A DNA stretch of 46,048 nt, from assembly GCF_920984675.1 (NCBI RefSeq), contig NZ_CAKLBV010000037.1, positions 1-46,048 on the forward strand. Direction: 5' to 3'. The notes under the pieces were generated by a model. The model searched no databases. It saw only the letters and a program-made list of their open reading frames with translations, and had not been told where the DNA came from. Position 1 is the first letter of the stretch, and each line of letters begins with the position of its first letter. Positions 15,701 to 23,644 of this stretch are shown here, one piece after another. Source of the DNA: Methylobacterium sp. Leaf118 (GTDB lineage: Bacteria; Pseudomonadota; Alphaproteobacteria; Rhizobiales; Beijerinckiaceae). The translations under genes and the position numbers were made by a program.

Positions 15701-18643
15701 ATGCTGATCAAGCGCAAAAGCGGCGAAGCGGCTCGCACCAAGCACCAGGCCGTGGCCGCGGGCCTCGCGGCGGGCGTCCTCGACCGGCGCGCCTTCCTGC
15801 GTCGCTCCGGGCTCACGGCCGGGGCGCTGGCCGCCGCCGGGACGATCCAGCTCGGCGCGGTGCGCAAGGCCCAGGCCGCGGGCTCCTCCGCGGTCGGACC
15901 GGACACCATCGTCAAGAAGAACATCTGCACCCACTGCTCGGTGGGCTGCACGGTGACGGCCGAGGTCGTCAACGGCGTCTGGGTCGGCCAGGAACCGTCC
16001 TATGCGAGCCCGATCAACCGCGGCACCCACTGCGCCAAGGGCGCGGCGATCCGCGAGCTCGTTTCCTCCGACCGCCGCCTCAAATATCCGATGAAGCTCG
16101 AGGGCGGGCAGTGGAAGCGCATCTCGTGGGATCAGGCCTACGAGGAGATCGGCGACAAGCTGATGGCGATCCGCGAAAAGAACGGCGCGGATTCGGTCTA
16201 CTGGCTCGGCTCGGCCAAGTTCACCAACGAGGCTTCCTACCTCATGCGCAAGTTCGCGGCGCTGTGGGGCACGAACTCGATCGACCATCAGGCTCGCATC
16301 TGCCACTCGACCACGGTGGCGGGCGTGGCCAATACCTGGGGTTACGGCGCCCAGACGAATTCCTACAACGACATCCGCAACGCCAAGACGATGATCATCC
16401 TCGGCGGCAATCCGGCCGAGGCGCATCCGGTCTCGCTCCAGCACGTGCTGTCGGGCAAGGAGATCAACCGCGCGAACATGATCGTCATCGATCCGCGCTT
16501 CACCCGCACGGCGGCGCACGCCACCGAATACGTGCGCATCCGCTCCGGCACCGACATTCCGGTGGTGTGGGGCATCCTCTGGCACATCTTCCAGAATGGC
16601 TGGGAGGACAAGGCGTTCATTGCGCAGCGCGTCTACGCCATGGACGATGTGCGCAAGGAAGTCGCCAAGTGGACGCCCGATGAGGTCGAGCGCGTCTCAG
16701 GCGTGCCCGGCGAGCAGCTCAAGCGCGTCGCGGAGAAGTTCGCCAAGGAGAAGCCCGCGACCCTGATCTGGTGCATGGGCGCGACCCAGCACACCGTCGG
16801 CACTGCCAACGTGCGTGCGCTGTGCATCCTGTGCCTGGCCACCGGCAATGTCGGCAAGCCGGGCACCGGCGCCAACATCTTCCGCGGCCACACCAACGTG
16901 CAGGGCGCGACCGATCTCGGCCTCGATGTGACGACCCTGCCGCTCTACTACGGCCTCGTCGAGGGCGGATGGCGGCATTGGGCCCGCGTCTGGGACGTGC
17001 CCTACGAGTGGCTGCAATCGCGCTTCGACGAGGTCCCGGCCTCCGCCGGCCGCAAGGCCCGCAGTCGCAAGGAGAACATGGAGGCGCCCGGCATCACCTC
17101 GACCCGCTGGTTCGATGCCGTGAACCTGCCGGCCGAGCAGATCGACCAGAGGAGCCCGATCAAGGCCTTCATGGTGTTCGGCCATGGCGGCAACACCGTC
17201 ACCCGCATGCCCGAGGCGATCGAGGGCATGAACAAGCTGGAACTTTTGGTCGTCGCCGACCCGCACCCGACCACCTTCGCGGCGCTCGATGCCCGGCAGG
17301 ACAACACCTACCTCCTGCCGATCTGCACCTCGCTGGAGATGGACGGCTCGCGCACGGCCTCGAACCGCTCGATCCAGTGGGGCGAGCAGATCGTGCCGCC
17401 GGCCTTCGAGTCGAAGAACGACTACGAGGTGCTGTACCGCTTCGCGCAGAAGCTCGGCTTCGGCGACAAGCTCTGCAAGAACATCAAGGTCGTCGACGGC
17501 GTGCCGGACGCCGAGGACATCCTCCGGGAGATCAACCGTGGCGGCTGGTCGACGGGCTATTGCGGGCAGTCGCCCGAGCGCCTGAAGGCGCATATGCGCA
17601 ATCAGCACAAGTTCGACCTGATCACCCTGCGCGCGCCCAAGGACGATCCGGAGGTCGGCGGCGATTATTACGGCCTGCCCTGGCCCTGCTGGGGCAAGCC
17701 CGAGATCCGCCACCCGGGCTCCGCGATCCTCTACAACACCAACCTCCACGTGAAGGACGGCGGCGGCACCTTCCGGGCCCGGTTCGGCACCGAGCGCAAC
17801 GGCCAGACCCTGCTCGCCGAGGATTCCTTCTCGAAGGGCTCGGACCTGACCGACGGCTATCCGGAATTCACCTTCGGGGTGTTCAAGAAGCTCGGCTGGG
17901 ACCGCGATCTGACCCCGGAGGAGCTGGCCACGATCCTCAAGATCGGGGCTGAGAAGCCCGATACGGTGAGTTGGGCGACCGACCTCTCGGGCGGCATCCA
18001 GCGGGTCTGCCTGGAGCACGGCGTCTCGCCCTTCGGCAACGGCAAGGCCCGGGCCAATGCCTGGAACCTGCCCGACCCGGTGCCGGTCCACCGCGAGCCG
18101 ATCTACTCGCCCCGGCCCGACCTCGTGGCGAAGTATCCGACGCGCCCCGACGAGCGGCAGCTGCGCGTTCCGAATATCGGCCTCACCGTCCAGAAGGCGG
18201 TGGTCGACAAGGGGATCGCCAAGGAATTCCCGATCATCCTCACGTCGGGCCGCCTCGTCGAATACGAGGGCGGCGGCGAGGAGACCCGCTCGAACCCGTG
18301 GCTCGCCGAACTGCAGCAGGACATGTTCGTCGAGATCAACACGGGTGACGCGGCCGATCGCGGGATCAAGGACGGCCAGTTCGTCTGGGTCTACGGCCCC
18401 GAGAACTCCGCCAAGACCCGGGTGAAGGCGCTGGTGACCGACCGCGTCGGCAAGGGCGTGGCCTTCATGCCCTTCCACTTCTCCGGGTGGTACCAGGGCA
18501 AGGACATGCGCGACTACTACCCGAAGGGCACCGACCCGGTGGTGCTCGGCGAGAGCGTGAACACCGTGACGACCTACGGCTTCGATCCTGTGACGGGCAT
18601 GCAGGAAACGAAGTGCACCCTGTGCCAGATCAAGGCGGCGTGA
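15701..18643 (+). CDS. fdh3A: Formate dehydrogenase FDH3-type alpha (catalytic) subunit
   Basis: A 980-residue bis-MGD molybdo/tungstoenzyme that oxidises formate to CO2. The N-terminus has a Tat signal (DRRAFLRRSGLTAGALAAAG), so it should act in the periplasm. The [4Fe-4S] site is CTHCSVGC with a later HCAKGA near residues 75-115. The active-site residue is Cys201 in RICHSTTVAGVANTWGYGA, where E. coli FDH-N has selenocysteine. The molybdopterin-binding regions (IILGGNPAEAHP, IDPRFTRTA, MGATQHTVGT) and the C-terminal molydop_binding segment (ILTSGRLVEYEGGGEETRSN) are all present. Length and order match FdnG/FdoG-type enzymes and the FDH3 of Methylobacterium extorquens. Whether it holds Mo or W cannot be read from the sequence. 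Confidence 0.96.
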   Translation: MLIKRKSGEAARTKHQAVAAGLAAGVLDRRAFLRRSGLTAGALAAAGTIQLGAVRKAQAAGSSAVGPDTIVKKNICTHCSVGCTVTAEVVNGVWVGQEPSYASPINRGTHCAKGAAIRELVSSDRRLKYPMKLEGGQWKRISWDQAYEEIGDKLMAIREKNGADSVYWLGSAKFTNEASYLMRKFAALWGTNSIDHQARICHSTTVAGVANTWGYGAQTNSYNDIRNAKTMIILGGNPAEAHPVSLQHVLSGKEINRANMIVIDPRFTRTAAHATEYVRIRSGTDIPVVWGILWHIFQNGWEDKAFIAQRVYAMDDVRKEVAKWTPDEVERVSGVPGEQLKRVAEKFAKEKPATLIWCMGATQHTVGTANVRALCILCLATGNVGKPGTGANIFRGHTNVQGATDLGLDVTTLPLYYGLVEGGWRHWARVWDVPYEWLQSRFDEVPASAGRKARSRKENMEAPGITSTRWFDAVNLPAEQIDQRSPIKAFMVFGHGGNTVTRMPEAIEGMNKLELLVVADPHPTTFAALDARQDNTYLLPICTSLEMDGSRTASNRSIQWGEQIVPPAFESKNDYEVLYRFAQKLGFGDKLCKNIKVVDGVPDAEDILREINRGGWSTGYCGQSPERLKAHMRNQHKFDLITLRAPKDDPEVGGDYYGLPWPCWGKPEIRHPGSAILYNTNLHVKDGGGTFRARFGTERNGQTLLAEDSFSKGSDLTDGYPEFTFGVFKKLGWDRDLTPEELATILKIGAEKPDTVSWATDLSGGIQRVCLEHGVSPFGNGKARANAWNLPDPVPVHREPIYSPRPDLVAKYPTRPDERQLRVPNIGLTVQKAVVDKGIAKEFPIILTSGRLVEYEGGGEETRSNPWLAELQQDMFVEINTGDAADRGIKDGQFVWVYGPENSAKTRVKALVTDRVGKGVAFMPFHFSGWYQGKDMRDYYPKGTDPVVLGESVNTVTTYGFDPVTGMQETKCTLCQIKAA

Positions 18644-18660
18644 GAGGAGCGACCTGAACC

Positions 18661-19257
18661 ATGGCCCGCATGAAGTTCCTCTGCGACGCGGACCGCTGCA
18701 TCGAGTGCAACGCCTGCGTCACCGCCTGCAAGAACGAGCACGAGGTGCCCTGGGGCATCAACCGCCGCCGCGTCGTGACCCTGAACGACGGCAAGCCCGG
18801 CGAGCGCTCGGTCTCGATGGCCTGCATGCACTGCACCGACGCGCCCTGCGCGGCGGTGTGCCCGGTGAACTGCTTCTACACCACGGCGGATGCCGTGGTG
18901 CTGCACTCCAAGGACATCTGCATCGGCTGCGGCTACTGCTTCTACGCCTGCCCGTTCGGCGCACCGCAATATCCGCGCGTCGGCAATTTCGGTTCGCGCG
19001 GCAAGATGGACAAGTGTACCTACTGCTCCGGCGGCCCGGAAGCCGACTTTTCGACCGCCGAGTACGAGAAATACGGCTCGAACCGCCTGGCGGAAGGCAA
19101 GCTGCCGCTCTGTGCCGAGATGTGCTCGACCAAGGCGCTGCTCGCAGGCGACGGCGAGATGATCGCCGAGATCTACAAGCAGCGGGTGATCAAGCGCGGC
19201 TACGGCTCCGGCGCCTGGGGCTGGAAGACAGCCTACCGCGAGACCGTCGCGATCTGA
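18661..19257 (+). CDS. fdh3B: Formate dehydrogenase FDH3-type beta (iron-sulfur) subunit
   Basis: A 198-residue electron-transfer subunit with the four-cluster ferredoxin arrangement of FdnH-like proteins. It contains CIECNACVTAC, CMHCTDAPCAAVCP, CIGCGYCFYACP and a split fourth site formed by KCTYC and LCAEMC. It lacks the C-terminal membrane anchor of E. coli FdnH, so it should be held by the alpha and gamma subunits. GAGGAG lies eight to ten bases before the ATG, and the gap to the alpha gene is 17 bases. It passes electrons from the alpha subunit clusters to the haem b of the gamma subunit. Confidence 0.95.
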   Translation: MARMKFLCDADRCIECNACVTACKNEHEVPWGINRRRVVTLNDGKPGERSVSMACMHCTDAPCAAVCPVNCFYTTADAVVLHSKDICIGCGYCFYACPFGAPQYPRVGNFGSRGKMDKCTYCSGGPEADFSTAEYEKYGSNRLAEGKLPLCAEMCSTKALLAGDGEMIAEIYKQRVIKRGYGSGAWGWKTAYRETVAI

Positions 19258-19260
19258 TCC

Positions 19261-19292
19261 GGTGCCGCGGGCCTTTTCCCGCCCGCGGCACC
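19261..19292 (+). other. Perfect 12-bp hairpin between fdh3B and fdh3C
   Basis: GGTGCCGCGGGC at 19261-19272 pairs with GCCCGCGGCACC at 19281-19292 around an eight-base loop. No T-run follows, so it does not look like a standard intrinsic terminator. It starts three bases after the beta-subunit stop. It may protect the upstream mRNA, cause partial termination or set subunit ratios. Confidence 0.7.
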
Positions 19293-19322
19293 CAACCGAG
19301 AAACGCCTGGAAGGACAAGCCG

Positions 19323-20369
19323 ATGCGGCGGGCAACGACCCTCTTCAGCACCCTCCTCGTCGCGGCGATGCTCGCGGGCCCGGGCGCCCTCGCGCCCGCC
19401 TTCGCGCAGAACCCGATCCAGGCCGACGGCGTGAACCCGATGGGCGCGCGGCCGACGGCGGATTCGGTGAACGAGGAATTTCTGTTCAAGCAGAAAGACA
19501 CGATCACCGGCCGCGTCTCGATCCCCGACGGCAAGTCGGCCTACCTGATCCAGCCGCAAGGTCGCGAGTATCGCGAATTCCGCGAGGGCTGGCTGCCCTG
19601 GATCGGCGCGCTCGCCATCCTCGGCATGGTCGCGGCGCTCGGCGTGTTCTTCCTGTTCCGCGGCCGGATCTTGATGGAGCACAGCCAGGAATCCGGCAAA
19701 AAGATCCTGCGTTTCAATGCCTTCGAGCGCTTCACCCACTGGATGACGGCGACCTGCTTCATCGTCCTGTCGCTGTCGGGGCTGAACTACATCTTCGGCA
19801 AGCGCCTGCTGATGCCGTTGATCGGGCCGGAGGCCTTCGGCGCCATCGCCCAATGGGCGAAGTACAGCCACGTCTATCTCGCATGGCCGTTCATGCTCGG
19901 CGTGGCGTTCATGTTCGTGGTCTGGGTGCGGGACAACATCCCCAACAAGATCGACTGGGCCTGGATCAAGGCCGGCGGCGGCTTTATCGGCAAGGGTCAT
20001 CCCCATGCGGGCCGCTTCAACGCCGGCCAGAAGGGTGTCTTCTGGATGGTCGCGGGCTTCGGCGCCGCCATGAGCGTCACCGGCCTCATGATGCTGTTCC
20101 CCTTCGCGCTCGCCGACATCAACGGGATGCAGTTGATGCAGGTCATCCACTCGGTGATCGGCATCGTCTTCATCGCCGGCATCCTGGCCCACATCTATAT
20201 CGGCACGCTCGGCATGGAGGGCGCCTACGACGCCATGGGCAGCGGCAAGGTCGACCTCGCCTGGGCGCGGGCCCACCACGACCTCTGGGTCGAGCAGGAG
20301 CAGGCGCGCACCGCCAGCGGGCCGCAGTTGAACCGACCGGCCAAGGGTCACCCGGCTCCGGCCGAGTGA
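19323..20369 (+). CDS. fdh3C: Formate dehydrogenase FDH3-type gamma subunit (membrane cytochrome b)
   Basis: A 348-residue membrane subunit. A cleavable signal-like N-terminus (TLFSTLLVAAMLAGPGALAPAFA) is followed by a periplasmic segment of about 70 residues that is absent from E. coli FdnI. Then come about five membrane spans. Histidines likely to bind haem b occur in FNAFERFTHWMTATCF, KYSHVYLAWPF and MQVIHSVIGIVFIAGILAHIY. The C-terminal MEGAYDAMGSGKVDLAWARAHH is typical of FDH gamma subunits. It should transfer electrons from the beta subunit to the quinone pool. It is separated from fdh3B by a 65-base gap that contains a strong hairpin. Confidence 0.94.
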   Translation: MRRATTLFSTLLVAAMLAGPGALAPAFAQNPIQADGVNPMGARPTADSVNEEFLFKQKDTITGRVSIPDGKSAYLIQPQGREYREFREGWLPWIGALAILGMVAALGVFFLFRGRILMEHSQESGKKILRFNAFERFTHWMTATCFIVLSLSGLNYIFGKRLLMPLIGPEAFGAIAQWAKYSHVYLAWPFMLGVAFMFVVWVRDNIPNKIDWAWIKAGGGFIGKGHPHAGRFNAGQKGVFWMVAGFGAAMSVTGLMMLFPFALADINGMQLMQVIHSVIGIVFIAGILAHIYIGTLGMEGAYDAMGSGKVDLAWARAHHDLWVEQEQARTASGPQLNRPAKGHPAPAE

Positions 20370-20452
20370 GCGATGTCAGGCGGCGGAGCCGGCGCGGGCC
20401 GGGCTTCGCCCTGGTTTGAGCCGCCCGCCTCCCCCTCTCGGAACGGACCGTC

Positions 20453-20692
20453 ATGAAAGCCTTCGCCGCCGCCGTGATCGCCGCCATCGCCCTCGCGGTG
20501 CTGGCGATGTTCGCGCTCACCAGCAACCAGAGGTTCGCCTATCAGGCCTTCGCGACCTCCGGGGCCCGGGTGTCCGAGCCCGGCACCAACCTCGTCGGCC
20601 CGCGCTGGAACGGCGATCCGCGGCCGGACGAGTTCAACGCCGAGCCGCATGGCAAGGCCGAAGGCGCCGGTTCGGCCCCCAAGCGCTCGTGA
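20453..20692 (+). CDS. Small membrane-anchored or exported hypothetical protein of the FDH operon
   Basis: A 79-residue protein with an N-terminal hydrophobic stretch (AAAVIAAIALAVLAMFALT) that is a signal anchor or an uncleaved signal, followed by about 50 polar residues (SEPGTNLVGPRWNGDPRPDE). I do not recognise the family. The gene lies 83 bases after the gamma subunit gene and 38 bases before the next exported protein, in the same direction, so it is probably co-transcribed with the FDH genes. It could be a small accessory subunit of the membrane complex. Confidence 0.65.
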   Translation: MKAFAAAVIAAIALAVLAMFALTSNQRFAYQAFATSGARVSEPGTNLVGPRWNGDPRPDEFNAEPHGKAEGAGSAPKRS

Positions 20693-20730
20693 GTCGCCCT
20701 CGGACCGGAACCCTCAAGGGAGCGAGCCCC

Positions 20731-21399
20731 ATGACGCCCAAACCCATCGCCTGCCTGCTGGCCATGAGCCTTGCGGCTTCCGCCCTCTGCGCCGGCCGTG
20801 CCGCGGCCCAGGAGGCGCCCGCGCCTCCGGCGCCGGGCAAACCAGCCAATCTCTGCCAGGATCTTCTCGCCTTCGTGAAGCAGCCGGAACCGGCCAAGCA
20901 GGCGGCCACGACGCCCCAATCGCAGGCGACTGCGGTGTCGAATCCGTCCGGCAAGACCGAGGGCGGCCAGCCGTCCGACGGAGGCGGTCCGCAGAAGACT
21001 TCCGGCCTCAGCGGAACGGCCACCGAGGCCGGCCCGAAATCGGACGCCAAAGCGCCCGAGACCAAAGCGCCCGAGACCAAGGCCCCGGAGGCCAAGACGC
21101 CCGACGGCAAGCCGGCCGAGGCCAAGGTGGACGCCAAGCCGGCGCCGGCCTCGGCCAACCCGGCGACCGATCCTAGGGTTCGGGCCAATGCCGAGGCGAA
21201 GGTGCCGCCCGCTCCGGGAACGCCGGCGCCCGGCCCGAAGCCGGATCCGGCTACGGTCGAGCGGATCGAGGCGGCCGTGTCCGCCAACGATCAGGCGGCC
21301 TGCCGTGCCGCCGCCCGCTCCATGCGGGCCGCGGGCGTGGTCATGCCGCCGCCGCTCCTGGCGCTCTCGGCCCTCGACCTGAAGTTCTTCCAGCCGTAG
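20731..21399 (+). CDS. Exported Pro/Ala/Lys-rich repeat protein at the end of the FDH operon
   Basis: A 222-residue secreted protein with a Sec signal (LLAMSLAASALCAGRAAA-Q). The mature start PGKPANLCQDLLAFVKQP and the C-terminal 50 residues (ERIEAAVSANDQAACRAAARSMRAAG) look folded, with single cysteines that could pair. The middle, about residues 60-165, is low complexity with tandem units like APETK and APEAK (nucleotides 21050-21135). AAGGGAGCG lies ahead of the ATG. It ends six bases before the stop of the convergent dehydrogenase gene. I know no function; its position makes it a candidate periplasmic accessory factor of FDH. Confidence 0.7.
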   Translation: MTPKPIACLLAMSLAASALCAGRAAAQEAPAPPAPGKPANLCQDLLAFVKQPEPAKQAATTPQSQATAVSNPSGKTEGGQPSDGGGPQKTSGLSGTATEAGPKSDAKAPETKAPETKAPEAKTPDGKPAEAKVDAKPAPASANPATDPRVRANAEAKVPPAPGTPAPGPKPDPATVERIEAAVSANDQAACRAAARSMRAAGVVMPPPLLALSALDLKFFQP

Positions 21400-21405
21400 C
21401 CGGCG

Positions 21406-22395
21406 TCAGGACCGCCGCCGCCCCATCGCGAAGGCGGCGACAGTCGCCGCGACGCCGATCCCGAGGGCCGACGAGGCCAGCGGGTGCAGGCTCGCCCGGG
21501 TGTAGGCGCTGGTGCGCTGGACGTAGCCGGGATGGTCGCCCCGTTCGCGCCCGGCCTTGCGCGGCGTGTGCAAGGCGCCGTCGGGCTCCCGCGGTGCGCC
21601 GTCGCGCTTCTGCATCGCGATGATCGCGGGCGCGAGTTCGTCGTAGGCGCCTGGCGCGAACTCCTTGCCGGCGACGAACAGCTTACCGCCGCCGCCGACG
21701 AAGATGTCCCGCTGCGGATGGACGGCGGCGTGCAGGATCGCGTTCGCGACCTCCTCCGGCGGATAGACCGGCGGCGGCAGTTTCGGCTCGCGGTCCATGT
21801 AGTTGCGGGCCCGGGCCGGGAGCGGCGTGTCGATCGAGGCGGGCTTCACCAGCGTCACCGACACCGGCGCCTTCTCGGCGATCAGCTCCATCCGTAGGGT
21901 ATCGGTAAACCCCTTCACCGCGTGTTTCGAGGCGGCGTAGAGCCCCTGATAGGGGAAGGCGAGGTCGGAGGCGACGCTGCCGACATTGATGAGCGCGCCG
22001 CCCCGCGCCCGCAGATGCTCGGCGGCCACCAGCGAGCCGTGGACGGTGCCCCAGAAATTGGTGCGGATCAGGCGCTCGTGGTCCTCCTGCGTGATGGCGC
22101 GCAGGGGGCCGTAGACGGTCAGCCCGGCGACGTTCACCCAGGTGTCGAAGCCGCCGAAGGCTGCGATCGCCGCATCGGCCACGGCCTCGACCTGCGCGCG
22201 CTCGCCGACATCGGCAACGACCGCGACGGTGCCGCTCCCGAGTTCGCGGACCAGCCGATCGAGCACATCGCCGCTGCGGGCGGCCAGGACGACTCGGGCA
22301 CCCCGGGCGACCGCCATCCGCGCGGTGGCGAGGCCGATCCCGCTGGAGGCGCCCGTGACGACGAGAACCTGATCGCGCAGGGGCTTGTGTTTCAT
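21406..22395 (-). CDS. Short-chain dehydrogenase/reductase with a C-terminal membrane tail
   Basis: A 329-residue SDR. The NAD(P)-binding motif is TGASSGIG near residue 15, the NVAG motif follows and the catalytic set is the serine in VGSVASDL with YAASKHA (Tyr and Lys). After the usual 250-residue core there is an extension of about 80 residues that ends in a hydrophobic segment (ALGIGVAATVAAFAMGRRRS), probably a membrane anchor. This form is common in rhizobia and methylobacteria and is of unknown substrate. It is convergent with the FDH operon and separated from it by six bases, so it is not part of it. Confidence 0.85.
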   Translation of the reverse strand: MKHKPLRDQVLVVTGASSGIGLATARMAVARGARVVLAARSGDVLDRLVRELGSGTVAVVADVGERAQVEAVADAAIAAFGGFDTWVNVAGLTVYGPLRAITQEDHERLIRTNFWGTVHGSLVAAEHLRARGGALINVGSVASDLAFPYQGLYAASKHAVKGFTDTLRMELIAEKAPVSVTLVKPASIDTPLPARARNYMDREPKLPPPVYPPEEVANAILHAAVHPQRDIFVGGGGKLFVAGKEFAPGAYDELAPAIIAMQKRDGAPREPDGALHTPRKAGRERGDHPGYVQRTSAYTRASLHPLASSALGIGVAATVAAFAMGRRRS

Positions 22396-22755
22396 GGTCG
22401 CTCTCTCCCAGTGGGCATCCGGGCCGGCAGCATGGGCCCCTGACACAACGCCCATCGCCGAGTGGTCCGCCTCCGGCCGCGACGACGCGAGGCGTTAAGG
22501 CCGGTCTCGGTGGCAACCCCAGCGCGTGGAGGCCTGTTCCGGGTGCGGCGGTGAGGCCACACCCGGGGCCGCCTCATCGTCGGCTCGGGCTTCGGCCTGA
22601 CCTGCGATTGGCTGGCGCTCTCGAGCCTGGTCTTCGCGCCGCGGCGGGTCGGCCCGGCACGCCCGGACCTCGCGCGGGCCGCGGCCCGACGATCCTGCCC
22701 GCGAAAGGGTCCGTCGGCCTCGACGGCACGGCGGGCATGCGCGGCGTGATCGACC
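22396..22755. other. Intergenic region of 360 bases with no supported gene
   Basis: Lies between two minus-strand genes and should contain the promoter of the dehydrogenase at its left end. A plus-strand stretch near 22564-22640 reads like protein (RLIVGSGFGLTCDWLALSS) but has no start and ends soon, so it could be a gene remnant or chance. No hairpin or repeat was seen. Confidence 0.4.
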
Positions 22756-23487
22756 TCAGCGAATGAGCCAGCGCAGGGAGCGGCGCAGAGCGGGCGTGGC
22801 GTCGTGCGCGAACCACGCGCCATGGGCGAAGAGCACCCGCCTGGGCGCCAGGGCGACGAGGGCGGCCGCGGCCCGCGACGCCTCGCGCCCACCGAGGCGC
22901 ACCAGGAAGCGCAGGTAGAGCGGCGCCCGCCCATCCGGGGCGGTGGCGCCCGCGAGCCGCATCAGTGGGCGCAGGTAGGGCGGCAGCTTGTGCGGCTCGA
23001 GATTGAGCACGAGGTCGGTCAGGATCAGCGTGCCCGAGACGGCATGGAAGAACGCGATCTCGCGGAACCCGAAGCCGCCGGGCACCGAGGTCTGCCCGAG
23101 GTCGCCGGCCCATTCCGTCGGACTGTCCGGACCGAGGTCGCGGTCGATCCGCAAGCCGGAGCGGCGCACCGGCATGCGGCGGCGCAACTCCGGCGGCGCC
23201 CAGAGCGTCGCTCCCGAACAGCGCCGCTGCCACTCCGCCAGAAAGGTCCAGTGGGCGATGTTGGGCGCGACGAGGTGGCGAATCGGACCGATCGCCTCGA
23301 TCTCCCGGCGCAGGGCTTCGCTGAAGCGCGTCGGCGAATGGAGCCAGACGTCGCCGCCGGCGAGCCGCACCACCGTCATGCGCACGGGCAGGGGCAGGCC
23401 GGCGGAGAACGGACCGCTGTCGACGATCCAGATCCCGGGGGCGATGGGCTTCAGCGTATCGAGGGGCGGATAGGTCGGGTCGGCCAT
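22756..23487 (-). CDS. DUF4336 metallo-beta-lactamase-like protein
   Basis: A 243-residue protein of the DUF4336 family, a distant branch of the metallo-beta-lactamase fold. Supporting segments are PIAPGIWIVDSGPF near the start, MTVVRLAGGDVWLHSPTRFS and HLVAPNIAHWTFLAEWQR, where a normal family member would carry HxHxD. Here the H-x-x-W pattern replaces the canonical zinc motif, as in other DUF4336 proteins. FHAVSGTLILTDLVLNL gives the later acidic ligand position. The start ATG follows a short leader; longer in-frame extensions are not convincing. Substrate is unknown. Confidence 0.82.
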   Translation of the reverse strand: MADPTYPPLDTLKPIAPGIWIVDSGPFSAGLPLPVRMTVVRLAGGDVWLHSPTRFSEALRREIEAIGPIRHLVAPNIAHWTFLAEWQRRCSGATLWAPPELRRRMPVRRSGLRIDRDLGPDSPTEWAGDLGQTSVPGGFGFREIAFFHAVSGTLILTDLVLNLEPHKLPPYLRPLMRLAGATAPDGRAPLYLRFLVRLGGREASRAAAALVALAPRRVLFAHGAWFAHDATPALRRSLRWLIR

Positions 23488-23591
23488 GGCTTTGTCCGGG
23501 GCTCGGTCGTGTCGCGATCGGTCTGCCTTGCGCCGGTATAGGCGCGAATCCGGCCCGAAGTTCATTCGCGCCAGGGGGCGGAATGAGCGAA

Positions 23592-23621
23592 GGGCCGGCA
23601 CCGTACGGACGGCACCGGCCC
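23592..23621 (-). terminator. Probable terminator hairpin after the SulP/carbonic anhydrase operon
   Basis: An inverted repeat with arms at 23592-23604 and 23609-23621, 11 of 13 pairs matching, with a four-base loop. It lies 24 bases past the SulP stop. There is no strong T-run on the minus strand, so termination is likely but not certain. Confidence 0.5.
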
Positions 23622-23644
23622 CTCGCGATCGGCAGCGGGTGCGC

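Noticed and set aside
21050..21135. Tandem repeats as a CRISPR or mobile repeat
   Set aside because: They are in-frame codon repeats encoding APETK/APEAK units in a low-complexity protein segment, with no spacers.
22564..22750. Possible gene remnant (GRLIVGSGFGLTCDWLALSS) on the plus strand
   Set aside because: It faintly recalls the C-terminus of ketoacyl-ACP synthases, but is too short, lacks a start and ends in low-complexity sequence; chance cannot be excluded.
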